64,000 bases of DNA from assembly GCA_039105265.1 (NCBI GenBank), contig JAPFFF010000050.1, positions 806,001-870,000 of the forward strand, written 5' to 3'. Positions within the stretch are counted from its first letter, which is position 1; every line of letters starts with the position of its first letter. The notes under the pieces were generated by a model. The model made no database searches. It had not been told where the DNA came from and saw nothing but the letters and a program-made list of their open reading frames with translations. Position numbers and translations under genes: made by a program. Source of the stretch: Tritrichomonas musculus. Taxonomy: Eukaryota > Parabasalia > Tritrichomonadida > Tritrichomonadidae. Below, piece by piece: positions 32,901-41,168 of the stretch.

Positions 32901-34441
32901 GTTTTGGAGTTGATTCAAGCCAAAACACTTGTAAAGAATGCAGTGTTGAGAATTGTTTAGTTTGCTCATCTAACTATAGTTATTGTACATTTTGCAGTAC
33001 AAATTATACATCTAGAAATGGCTTATGTGAAATTGATGGTATTCAAGTCATTGAGCCAACCCAAACACCTGCACCTGTAGCAATCGATATTTCAATAAAT
33101 GGAGAAAACGAAATTACATTTGAGAAACCAGAAGAAGTATCTGAAAATAAAACTTATCAAATCACATTACCATCAGACGTAAATGATAAAACTGTTGTCA
33201 TTAAAGATATGGAAAATGCAAAAGTTGATTTAGTGATTCAAAAAGATACTAAAAGTGTTACAATTAAGCCCAATGTAAACACCAAGTTAGATATTGTTGT
33301 AGGTTATTCAAACATTGATGACAGTAATAATGAAGAGCAGCCAGTTATTATAATTGACAACAGTGATGAGGCAGCAGCGAGCGCAGATACATCTCTAAAA
33401 GGAGAAGGTCAATTAACAATTCAAACAAAAGTAGGAGAAACATTACAGCTCAATCAAATTACACCTAGCAAAGATAAACAAATTGTAATCCAATCTAGTT
33501 CACAAGTCAATGTTAAACAACTTGATTTTTATGGGAATTCGAAAGTTGAATTCACTAATAAAGAAAACAAAGCAGTTGTCAATTTAGTTACTCTTCAACA
33601 AAAAGCATCAACAGAACTAGATAATGTAATTATTGATGGAAATTTGACAACTGGTCTTTTCTCAATCATTTCTTTAACCGAAAATGTAAACATTGACAAT
33701 GCGAACATTGAAATTTCAGCATCAAATCAAAATGTTAATTCAAATCCAACAATTATTGGTGATTTGACATCTCCACCTAAAAAGTTAACAATTAAAGATA
33801 GAAATGTTGGTGACCTTCTTGAAGGAAATGATGATTATTTTGTTATTGCTGAATCAAACAAAAATAGATTTAAATGTGATGAGTGGATCCCACAATTCGA
33901 GTCTTCTTCATCAGATTCAAAATATAAATATGCACATTGCAGAGATGGTGAAAACAATTTGAAACAACTTTATGTAGATGATAAAAAGAATGATGACGCA
34001 AAGCCTGATATTAGTGGTCCTCAAAATTCTGATCCTGAAGTCACAGGACCAGTGAACACAAATACTGAAAATACAGGACCAGTGAACACAAATACTGAAA
34101 ATACAGGACCAGTGAACACAAATACTGAAAATACAGGACCAGTGAACACAAATACTGAAAATACAGGACCAGTGAACACAAATACTGAAAATACAGGACC
34201 AGTGAACACAAATACTGAAAACACAGGACCAGATGATAATGGATCTAAAAGCACAGGAGGCGGTGGCTTGAAGAAAGGAGAAATTGCTGGAATCGTAATT
34301 GCAGTTATTGTTGTAGTAGCTGCTGTTATTGGTGTTTTGGTTTACTTCTTTGTTTTTCGTAAGAGGAAATCTCACTCAGTCAACGAAGACGATGATTCAA
34401 ATGAAAGAAATCACAATAATTTTGAAGAAGCTGAAATTTAA
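29945..34441 (+). CDS. Cys-rich single-pass surface protein, about 1498 codons, start not found
   Basis: The open frame runs from the TAA at 29942 to the stop at 34441. The first 1000 or so residues are a long series of CxxC and CxxCxxx(E/D)G(I/L) modules, like the GCC2/GCC3, EGF-like or Giardia VSP-type ectodomains. A Thr/Pro hinge (PTQTPAPVA) and a beta-rich stalk without cysteines follow, then six PVNTNTENTG units, a Gly linker, one transmembrane helix (GIVIAVIVVVAAVIGVLVYF) and a tail starting FRKRK and ending EEAEI. Topology: outside N-terminus, cytosolic tail. The frame begins KIYKFCFILSANSQC, which resembles the end of a signal peptide, but no in-frame ATG exists before the Cys-rich modules. 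Either a first exon, an upstream frameshift or a lost 5' end is involved. A truncated inverted copy is at 20224-21545. Confidence 0.8.
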   Translation, partial: TKVTSKIYKFCFILSANSQCPESQGLSPITHKCQLCSENECIDKNGYCINSNAINAFINPKNKKCQYKRFVSLSSDNICGENKCKDQESKECREFKANEGLNISNYECIECPANTESSNNQCKCTESNKVFDSIAGQCIQCKEDEYKDENTQECKKTCDEGKGLVNGECQSCPPLQGINNQTHECGPCSDDEGILPTINICGKCPENSVYDNKTRQCNCLPNFGFDKNAGQCVSCKALNLATDFLSGACIICSGDFTVDEETNKCVCPNKKAFDEEYKSCIECQPNSGINYDTRRCQEGPYDGHCINPDTGFWVKTVENQQADSEGICTCAEKYGYNKTTEECYKCGDDEFVDPETKQCMKCAGGELGVFNGHCINCSSIGGISDPTTHKCVCPNDYGFHQNTCSNCSLIGDGWLLNKETNECVFCTDIKDHCIDPTTSICRELEENEGIDLNSNKCRTCTDFDKYIDPTTKRCMCSGGKGYYPYSSFHNVCVDCTIYNKGFDPKTGKCVYCDDDKFEGIDSVTGECRKCNDSEGINYNNKQCQVCVEGGNRLNYCQCESGLGVTKENKCGECDFGEGIRSDNTCGKCDDKEGIDHKSRICRNINDGECINKTNNEIIDIPDGMKINNRGFCSCSGNYSFDPQTGICTDCKEKNLSYNIYSDSCMPCNGDGQITDENNVCNCPILKGFDPEYKNCISCKEKEGIDPHTRQCRPLNEEHSECINHKTGMILSGRINSNFFNYDIDENNYCRCHVYEYFNETTQTCDRCNDGENYNPVKGTCMSCPPGYGINYTTGECVETIFNDRVICPDKKGYDINYNCVECPVGYGISYLSLVCQKCTGYLNCMDSIGGICGIRADGVSIDPVTHVCGCPNGFGLNNITNSCTPCKSNEYTTPDTSHCKECPFGQIADPISHQCTKCKFGEGINYEKMVCEKCSPGYGVDLINGSCVKCQDNEGINQVNGNCEQCPSGQVVIDQTTRFCGICKNGFGVDSSQNTCKECSVENCLVCSSNYSYCTFCSTNYTSRNGLCEIDGIQVIEPTQTPAPVAIDISINGENEITFEKPEEVSENKTYQITLPSDVNDKTVVIKDMENAKVDLVIQKDTKSVTIKPNVNTKLDIVVGYSNIDDSNNEEQPVIIIDNSDEAAASADTSLKGEGQLTIQTKVGETLQLNQITPSKDKQIVIQSSSQVNVKQLDFYGNSKVEFTNKENKAVVNLVTLQQKASTELDNVIIDGNLTTGLFSIISLTENVNIDNANIEISASNQNVNSNPTIIGDLTSPPKKLTIKDRNVGDLLEGNDDYFVIAESNKNRFKCDEWIPQFESSSSDSKYKYAHCRDGENNLKQLYVDDKKNDDAKPDISGPQNSDPEVTGPVNTNTENTGPVNTNTENTGPVNTNTENTGPVNTNTENTGPVNTNTENTGPVNTNTENTGPDDNGSKSTGGGGLKKGEIAGIVIAVIVVVAAVIGVLVYFFVFRKRKSHSVNEDDDSNERNHNNFEEAEI
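34041..34225 (+). repeat. 30-bp tandem repeat, 6 units (PVNTNTENTG)
   Basis: Six nearly identical 30-bp units, all of the Val type. Homogeneity suggests recent expansion or conversion. The array sits between stalk and membrane helix, so it sets the height of the ectodomain above the membrane. Confidence 0.85.
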
Positions 34442-34554
34442 TTTTCTTTGCTTTTTATTGATTCTTTTATCAATAAATTTTTTTGCTTCACTATTTTTTC
34501 CATTAGTTTTTTTTATATATAAATCATCAAAAATAAATAAATGATTAATCGGTT

Positions 34555-34735
34555 TGCCCAGCAGAGGTCAATTTTGCAGCATTGGTCAATTTTTTACCAT
34601 TTTATAAAAAAAAAATTGTAAACTGCTGTAAATATATATATCAAGCGGCAAACTTTTTTTTTTTTTTAAATGGTAAAAAAATTGTAAACTGCTGGCAAAA
34701 TTGAGTGGTTTGTCTGCTGGCAAAAACGATCACTC
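34555..34735. repeat. foldback inserted in the 3' flank of the surface gene
   Basis: TTTGCCCAGCAG near the left and CTGCTGGCAAA near the right are inverted, with AGGTCAATTTTGC and its kin inside. The truncated copy at 20.4 kb lacks this block, so the insertion postdates the duplication or was lost there. Related to the foldback at 9718-9815. Confidence 0.55.
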
Positions 34736-34886
34736 TAAATAAATATTAAAAAACAAATGTTTCATTTATCTGGCATTATTGTGAGAGATTTTCTAGTTTT
34801 TATTATTTAATATCAAAATTTATGAAAGTAAATGAAACAAATAAATCTAATAAAGATGAATTACTCATTTGATTAAAATCGATTAA

Positions 34887-35892
34887 AACATCATTTTTAT
34901 TTTAGATAATCTTTATTTATTGATACAAAGTGAATTCACTTCAGTCAGTCATCGAGCTTTATCGATCTTTGATAAAATCACCGTTTATTCGAAGAAAGTT
35001 CATGAAGATTTCATCTTAAAGCAACTTTCCGTCCTTGAAGATCCAAACAAGACCGAATACCAATGTAAAGGAGCAATTCTTTACTTGTCGAAGAGCAACA
35101 TGTCAATCATTATGAAGAATCCTGAATTGATTATAAGATTATTCAAGGCGATAATCACGCTTAAATATGAAAAAGATTGGAAAATATCAGAATATTTGAA
35201 TGCAATTATCGGTGCTATTGAATTCTATCGTTCTATCGTTCGTATTGAAGAGTCTAAAGTTTGGCGCGATTTCCTTAATGATGTCTTAAATCTTCAAAGA
35301 ACAATAGGTCCACGTCAATTCTTTTTCTTGCTTCGTTTCTTGTTCTTCCAAGAACCAGTTCCATCTGTTGATTTGGTTCGTTTTGTTATCAATTCATTGA
35401 AGAACCAATCTGATGCAAATTGACTTGTTGCAATGACGTGTCTCTCTAATCTCCTTTGTCAAATGAAGCCAAAGGCTCCACGTTCAAAGTTTGCTAATGT
35501 TGATGAATTCAAAGGATCAAATGGACTTCTTCCTTATACTCAAAATGTTAATTTGTATGGTTTACAACAATTCTTGGGAAGCCTGTGCTGAAAAGGTAGG
35601 AAACTATTTCAATCAGGCTTCAAAAGAAAAAGAAAAAGGAAAAATTAATAAAAATTTGTATGTGGCGGTTTCTTTTGCTTGCGCGTTGGTAGACAATACT
35701 TACGTGTGGTTTTCAGGGTGCCCCGAATGGTTACCTGCTATTTTTGACGCCTTGGAGAGAACTTATTCTAGAGGCGATTGTAAAGAGGAAATTAAAAATT
35801 CAATGGGTGACTTCTTCGTCAGGTATCAGGGACGAGAAATCCCTGAAGTTGAAGACTACAAATATTCATTTACAGGTGGCTATTTCACTTAA
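34887..35892 (+). pseudogene. C-terminal fragment of a BLM10/PA200-like proteasome activator
   Basis: HEAT-like helical sequence (VHEDFILKQLSVLEDPNKTEYQ, then FFFLLRFLFFQEPVPS) followed by a block typical of the PA200/Blm10 C-terminus: CPEWLPAIFDALERTYSRGD, then EIKNSMGDFFVRYQG, ending GGYFT. Family members end in a Hb-Tyr-X tail that docks in the 20S core; here the Tyr position appears to be Phe. The frame is broken: a TGA at 35421-35423 stops the first part, similar-looking sequence continues in the same frame past it, and the terminal block lies in another frame (open 35491-35892). The N-terminal 1500 or so residues of the family are absent. Homology starts right where the duplicated surface-gene flank ends (about 34890), so this looks like a gene fragment left at a rearrangement junction. 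Confidence 0.65.
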
Positions 35893-36180
35893 ATATAATA
35901 TTATATTTATTATATTAAATTTTTAAAATTTATATAAATTATCATTGTTTTGATGCCAATGCTTCTAAAAAAAAAATGTTCCAAATCAATAAATTATATC
36001 AATTTTAAATAATTTCTTTTTTTTAGTTTTGTTTTTTGATAACATTATAAAAATAATAACTTGTTTGCTTTCATTAAAATATGGTTTCGATTTTAAATGC
36101 ACGGATGATTTTAAAAAACCAAATTTTAACGTTATAAAAAACTTCCTTCATTGTCTTATCAGGCCGATTTTTTGAATCAA

Positions 36181-36381
36181 TCAAATTCACCGTCCACTTT
36201 TTGGTAAGAAGAAAAATGACCTCAATATTTTGAATGCATATCTGTCCTTTCATTTTTACATATTTTTCACCGAAGTCTACATACCACCTAGCGGGCGTCG
36301 AGCGCAGCCGAGCGGCAGCGAGGCGGAGCCGAGACCCCGCGGGTGGCGGTAAGACTCCGTAAAAGTGGACGGTGAATTTGA
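36181..36381. repeat. 201-bp inverted-repeat element with a GC-rich core
   Basis: TCAAATTCACCGTCCACTTT at 36181 (21-bp arm) is perfectly complementary to 36361-36381. The centre (36290-36355) is very GC-rich, with successive GAGCGCAGCC, GAGCGGCAGC and GAGGCGGAGCC blocks and CCCGCGGGTGGCGG. That contrasts sharply with the surrounding DNA. It may be a MITE or a structured RNA/DNA hairpin. No target duplication is certain. Confidence 0.6.
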
Positions 36382-36562
36382 ATGTACATATATTAAGCCG
36401 TCTTATCAAGTTTTTTTTTTTCACTCAATTTGAATATGCATTCAATTATTTGAATATTTTGAAAGTGATTTGATGAAAAATTGAATATAAATTTTATTTG
36501 ATGAAAAATTGAATATAAATTTTTTTTAAAAAAAGAAGATTTTGTTTGATTAAAACTTCATT

Positions 36563-36569
36563 TCATTTT
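36563..36569 (+). promoter_or_regulatory. Inr-like initiator for eS30
   Basis: TCATTTT has its A at 36565, 9 nt before ATG 36574. A second TCATTT word lies 5 nt upstream. Confidence 0.55.
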
Positions 36570-36573
36570 TATA

Positions 36574-36762
36574 ATGGGAAAAGTTCATGGATCACTCGCT
36601 CAAGCAGGAAAAGTTCGCAATAATACTCCAAAAGTCCAAAAATTGGAGAAGCCAAAACCAGTTCGCGGCAGAGCTAGAATAAGGAAACTTTATAATAAAA
36701 GATTTTTGGCTGTAAATCCTGATGCTAAAAGAAAGCTTGGCCCTAATTCGCACTCGCAATAA
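36574..36762 (+). CDS. RPS30: 40S ribosomal protein eS30
   Basis: Complete 62-aa small-subunit ribosomal protein. It starts [20 protein letters not shown] and continues with the family's basic [14 protein letters not shown] block and the KLGPNSHSQ end, which corresponds to the usual KKGPNANS. It sits on the 40S body near the decoding region. The length is that of free eS30; there is no ubiquitin-like FAU extension, as is usual in protists. A close upstream Inr-like motif gives a leader of about 9 nt. No intron. Highly expressed housekeeping gene by family; it is the only clear core translation gene in the window. Confidence 0.93.
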   Translation: MGKVHGSLAQAGKVRNNTPKVQKLEKPKPVRGRARIRKLYNKRFLAVNPDAKRKLGPNSHSQ

Positions 36763-37029
36763 TTATAAGATTTTTTTAAATAAAATTATTTTATCAAATT
36801 ATTTTCCTATTTCTATTTAACTGTGATTTTTTTAATTTTTTTGATGCCTAATTATAAAAAATAATTGTAATTGATATCAAGTTTACAATTATTTTTATAT
36901 CACATTTCATATCTGATATCTTGATAATCGATAATCTCGATATCAGATTTTTAAACTGATAATCGAGTATCAGATGTAAAAAAGTAACGTTTTTGATATC
37001 GATTCTCAAAATAACAAGCCTATTTTTAC

Positions 37030-37074
<45 letters not shown>

Positions 37075-37426
37075 AATACTTATCGCCCCCGATACTTATT
37101 GACCCCGGAGGTTAAGGTAAATATTGACCTTGTATCGTACATCAGAAAAAAAAGTTCGAATCTTTTTTGCACTTTTGCCAAAAATACCATGAGTAGCTAC
37201 TCATGGTATAACTGATCAAGTTTTTCAGAATAAAAAAAAAAAAAATAAAAAGACATGATTATAGGCCGAGTTATCTGTATAACTGATCAAGTTTTTCTGG
37301 GTTATCGTTAGAGGATGGAAATATGTATTTTTTATATAATGAAAGTTGGCATAAATATTTGAATGCATTTCCATAAATCAGAAATATTGCTGCTTATTTC
37401 TTAATTTTTTAAATAAACTGGGACCG
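36763..37426. other. intergenic, poly(A) and a repeat terminus
   Basis: Contains a 42-nt A run (37031-37072), then 37085-37210 that resembles the ends of the MITE at 53259-53879 (ATATTGACCTTGTATCGTAC, then TTTTTTGCACTTTTGCC). A perfect palindrome lies at 37185-37210. No gene seen. Confidence 0.5.
37185..37210. repeat. 26-bp perfect palindrome
   Basis: ATACCATGAGTAG followed at once by its complement, with no loop. An imperfect version (ATGGGTAGCTACTCATGG) occurs inside the left terminal repeat region of the 53259-53879 element. Confidence 0.8.
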
Positions 37427-38419
37427 AAAAGTCAGACCACTATTTGAATATAATTTGAATACTTTACTTGATCGTTAAAATTTTTTATATCTCAATTTTT
37501 GATCGTTACATCGCGTTTGCATTCAAAATATGGTCTGAGTTTTAATTTCCTTCAATTTATAAATTTTCAATATTTAAAAAATATAATTTTGTTAAAATAT
37601 CTTTTATTAAAGAAAATTATTTGCTGAGATATTTAGCTAATGGCTAAGAAAAAATGCGGTGTAAAACGGCGTTTCTAATTTTGTCTGAGGAAGTTTGTTG
37701 AGTAAGATAAGAATAAGATATGCTAAAAAAGGAGTAGTAGAAATGACTTATAACGTAAAGAAGTATTATTTAATAAAGATTGTGATGCATATAGTGCTGT
37801 TGATTATGTCTGAGGAAGTTTGTAAGGCGTGATGAGAAATATTTTTGGAAATTAAAAAAGTTGTAGAAATGAGTTACGATATGAAGAACTTTTGTTTAAT
37901 AAAACGTGTGGTGTAAAATAGCGCTTCTGATTTTAGCTTAATGAAGTTTATTGAGTAAGATAAGAATAATCGTGTTGAAAAGAAGTAGTAAAAAAGAGTT
38001 ATATACTAAAGAAGTATTATTTAATAAAGATTGTGATGTATATATTGTTGTTGAAAGTTTGAAAGAGCTAAAGAAGGTTGGTAAGATCTTCTGAGGATAT
38101 TAATTTTTGATAAAGTTTCGATACACAAATTAATTAATAAAAAGTATTCTTTATTAAATGTTAAATATCTTATTTTAATTTAAAATAAAAAAATTGTTTT
38201 TATTTTTATCTATAAATTTTAGATATATGAAAATATTTTAATCCATTTTGAATTATAAATAGTTTTAAAATAATGTGATAAATATATTTTTTTAAATAAA
38301 TATTTTTCTGATTATATTTGGCTTTTTAAGAAAATTGAAAAAAAAGTTCTAAAATTTTAATTTGAAATAAAATATTGTCATGACAAAATAATTGAATGAA
38401 AAAAAGTGGTCTGGCTTTT
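37427..38419. mobile_element. probable ~1-kb MITE with AAAAGYCAGACCACT ends and internal tandem repeats
   Basis: AAAAGTCAGACCACT at 37427 and the complement of AGTGGTCTGGCTTTT at 38405-38419 form the ends. Between about 37640 and 38100 a unit of roughly 120-160 bp (containing GTCTGAGGAAGTTTG and AAGTATTATTTAATAAAG) is repeated imperfectly three to four times. No transposase. Flanking duplication not determined. Confidence 0.45.
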
Positions 38420-38507
38420 AATATCAAGTTTATAATTTTTCAAATATTGGATTGAGAAAAAAATTTTTAAAGCATATTTTATTGTATGAAAAACATAGAA
38501 ATGTATT

Positions 38508-38658
38508 GCTTGCATAGCATAATGGTAATGCATGCTTTCTTAATCTACTGGTTTAACAAAGGTATTTATCTTGTTAATCTGGTAAAAATTAACTGCCCTA
38601 TAAAAAACCCAACAAAATCGGAAAGCAAAGAATGGTGGTTCGAATCCACTTGCAAGCT
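38508..38658 (+). tRNA. probable intron-containing tRNA, Lys(CTT) most natural reading
   Basis: GCTTGCA at 38508-38514 pairs perfectly with TGCAAGC at 38651-38657. The D arm is GCAT/ATGC around AATGGTA, and TAGCATAATGGTAATGC fits the A box. GGTGGTTCGAATCCACT is a sound T arm with a canonical B box (GGTTCGAATCC), and a T run just downstream would end Pol III transcription. The anticodon stem TGCTT pairs with AAGCA, but about 85 nt separate the halves, implying an intron. The loop reads TTCTTAA on the 5' side, giving CTT for Lys, but stem register and position 33 do not settle cleanly, so identity is uncertain and a pseudogene is possible. Confidence 0.6.
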
Positions 38659-38883
38659 TTTTTTTTTTGGTTATATTTAATTAATGGGAGAGTACGGCTT
38701 TTTCATAAATACTGAAACTGAATTTGCTAAATATGTTACCAGCATTTTTTACAATAATATAAATCATAATATTAAGGTTTATATTATTATTTCTGAATTC
38801 AACATACAGAAAAGGCATGAGATGATGTTGGAAGTAATGATATTGACATAACAAGACGAAAATAATCCCTAAACACACCAAAT

Positions 38884-38916
<33 letters not shown>
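38884..38916. repeat. poly(A) run, about 33 nt
   Basis: Uninterrupted A run between the tRNA-like gene and the kinase pseudogene. Confidence 0.7.
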
Positions 38917-38919
<3 letters not shown>

Positions 38920-39073
38920 AGACATCATTAAAATTAATTTTCTGAGATTTGATTTAGTATCAACAAAGACGTTAAGCTTTGCAATAAAAAGAGATTAGAA
39001 CTATAACTATCTCAAAAATAAAAAAAAAAGTATCATTAGAATTCAAATTTTAAACAATAAAAAAAATTTTAAC

Positions 39074-40110
39074 TTAAATGCTTGGAAATGCCAATTGTCC
39101 ATAATTTCCTGGGACTACATATTTAGGACTCTGTCCTTTTTTAAGGATGAAAAACTTTACAACACCAAATGTGAAAACATCAACTTTTTCATTATATGTA
39201 GCATCAATTTTGAAAAGTTCAAGTGCCATGAATGGAATGGTTCCAATTCTATGTATCATTGATGTTTGTGCGGTCAAATCTATCACTTTAGAAATCAAAA
39301 AATTGCAAATTTTGATATTTTTTTTCATATTAAGGGTGAGGGTCAAAAAAAATCTTTCTGTTACATTAAACTTCACTGTATATAGATTCAAAATTATATA
39401 GGTTTTATATGTTAATTTTGCTTCTACACAGAGTTGTGCTTCATTTAAAATCCACTTTTTCAATACTTTTTAAAACTTTTTCAATGTTTTTAAAAATGAA
39501 GTTAAGCTAGATCAATATAAGATATCTCGTTGTATTTTATGTATAATTATTTTTGGAAGCAATTGAAAAAGATCATAACAGAAGCATTTTTTGAATTTTT
39601 TTCTTTGCAGCAAATATCTTTTTTATATTTGAAGTATAATTATCATAATTTTGTATTTAAGCATATGCATTGTTTTAATTATTTTAAATATTGTTATATT
39701 TTATAAAATAAATTCCAAAAAATTAAGTAGATATTGAAAAACAAATTCTTTATTGTAAGCGGTTTTTTAAAATTGAGAGGAATTCCAATTGAATTTGTAA
39801 AATATTTTGATATATGCTTTTTTTTATATATTTAGTCATAAAATATAATATTTAATTATTTTTATTATTTTCAACTTATAAAAATTATTTTTTTCCAGTT
39901 TGACCCTCACCCTTAATGAGAATTTTTTTCATTTTCAAATCACGAAGAATGCTTTTTTTTGCATATACGAAAAATACGTTGCTGAGCGAATCAAATTTTG
40001 TATATAATTCCAACAAGATAAATGCCATCAAGTTTTTTGACTAATTGATCCAAATTAAATATTGCAATATTCAAGAATAATTGATGGATTCTTTGTCTCA
40101 TCTCCATTAT
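39074..40110 (-). pseudogene. protein-kinase pseudogene interrupted by a MITE
   Basis: On the minus strand, 39917-40110 reads as degenerate kinase N-lobe and catalytic-loop sequence (NPSIILEYCNI, then a LRDLKMKKILI that corresponds to HRDLKPSNIL), with stops. The kinase resumes at 39329 with the activation segment and C-lobe: TSMIHRIGTIPFMALELF for the APE region and EKVDVFTFGVVKFF. The 579-bp element at 39334-39912 sits exactly between these parts. Glycine loop and C-terminal helices are not recognisable. It resembles the TKL-type kinases elsewhere in the window. Clearly dead. Confidence 0.75.
39334..39912. mobile_element. compact 579-bp DNA element with GGGTGAGGGTCAAA ends
   Basis: GGGTGAGGGTCAAA at the left and TTTGACCCTCACCC at the right, with TTAA at 39330-39333 and 39913-39916. 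It is the uninterrupted relative of the outer element at 10316-15150 and supplies the empty sites for the 10618-14102 and 14230-14582 insertions. No coding capacity. Either TTAA (piggyBac-like) or TA duplication fits. Confidence 0.82.
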
Positions 40111-40227
40111 AAAATCATATTAATTAAGAATATAAGCTTACATTTTCATATATCATATTTAAAAAGATAATATTAAAAAAAAAAAAAAATAATTGAGTTA
40201 TTAAGAAAAAATTATTTAGAATAACTT

Positions 40228-41154
40228 TTAAAACTTAGAAAAATCTAATCCATGGGTGACAGATTCGATGTATTTATCTAATTCTTCTTGGTTGATTTTT
40301 GGATCATTAAAGAATTTGTCTTTCTCATCAATGAGCTTTTGAACAATTTCAATGGAGCAAGGTCTCTCAAGAGGATCTTTTTTCCAGCATTGCTTGATGA
40401 GGTTGGACCAAACTTCTGGGATATCATTTCCACTTATATCTGGTCTTTCGCCATCCAATATAGAAGTAATAATTTCGTATATTCTGGCTTTAATTCTATC
40501 AAAATGATTCCAAGGAATCTCGAATTTAAATAATTCTATCAAAATGATTGAAAATGTATAAACATCACTTTTACATGAGGCTCTTTCATTAACTAAAATT
40601 TCTGGAGAGAAATAACTAAACTGAGAAAATGGATTTTTGACATCGTTATCTATTGCAGGATTCTCGAAAATTCTTTTTTCTGTACCTATTATTTTGGGAT
40701 GCATTTCATTGTCAAGTAAAATACACTCTGAATCAAGGTGCTTGTGAATTATGCCGTTTTGATGAAGATATGCTAATCCTGACGCTAATCCAATGATAAT
40801 CTTTGATCTGATCGTTTCAAAATTTAGAAGATCGATACCTTTCTGACGATCTTTTATGAACTTCTTAAGGGTTCCATTTTCTAGGTATGGCTCAATTGTT
40901 ACAAATCTATTCCCATCATACGAAAATCCAGTGAATAGTAATATTGATGGGTGGTTCAGTGAAGCTCTGAGTTCAATACTTTGAAAAAATGGTTTTATAA
41001 AACTATAATTAGGGTCATGAAAATAACGCAAGAGATATTTTTCGTTTGGTTTTTCATTTAGAGTTGCTAATTTACTACTATCTCTTTTTTCTATGATATG
41101 AAAACGATTAATATCTTGAAAAAAGTCACTAATTTTAGTTTGTTTTTGGCTCAT
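40228..41154 (-). CDS. TKL-type pseudokinase, 308 aa
   Basis: Kinase fold with the catalytic machinery gone. The N-lobe has no glycine loop (EKRDSSKLATL in its place) and the VAIK lysine position reads LLRYF. The catalytic loop is HKHLDSECILL, where HRDLKxxN is expected, so the catalytic Asp is His and the Asn is Cys. DFG is replaced by IIGTEK. The rest of the C-lobe is normal: FSPEIL, CKSDVYTFSIILIELF and CWKKDPLERPCSIEIV. The frame is intact with host-like composition and an Inr-like TCATTTA 12 nt before ATG 41154, so it is probably a working gene whose product is a scaffold or allosteric partner, not a decayed copy. A short acidic tail follows the domain. Confidence 0.85.
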   Translation of the reverse strand: MSQKQTKISDFFQDINRFHIIEKRDSSKLATLNEKPNEKYLLRYFHDPNYSFIKPFFQSIELRASLNHPSILLFTGFSYDGNRFVTIEPYLENGTLKKFIKDRQKGIDLLNFETIRSKIIIGLASGLAYLHQNGIIHKHLDSECILLDNEMHPKIIGTEKRIFENPAIDNDVKNPFSQFSYFSPEILVNERASCKSDVYTFSIILIELFKFEIPWNHFDRIKARIYEIITSILDGERPDISGNDIPEVWSNLIKQCWKKDPLERPCSIEIVQKLIDEKDKFFNDPKINQEELDKYIESVTHGLDFSKF

Positions 41155-41161
41155 CTGATCC

Positions 41162-41168
41162 TAAATGA
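41162..41168 (-). promoter_or_regulatory. Inr-like initiator of the pseudokinase
   Basis: TCATTTA, A at 41166, 12 nt from the ATG. Confidence 0.5.

Larger units (their letters stand above)
35893..36573. other. intergenic DNA holding a GC-rich inverted repeat
   Basis: Mostly AT-rich; it contains the 36181-36381 element. The 116-codon minus-strand frame crossing it is produced by the GC-rich core and has no family resemblance. Confidence 0.5.

Noticed and set aside
36074-36424. 116-codon minus-strand protein across the GC-rich island
   Set aside because: The frame spans the inverted repeat and its GC core, has no family resemblance and is best explained by chance.
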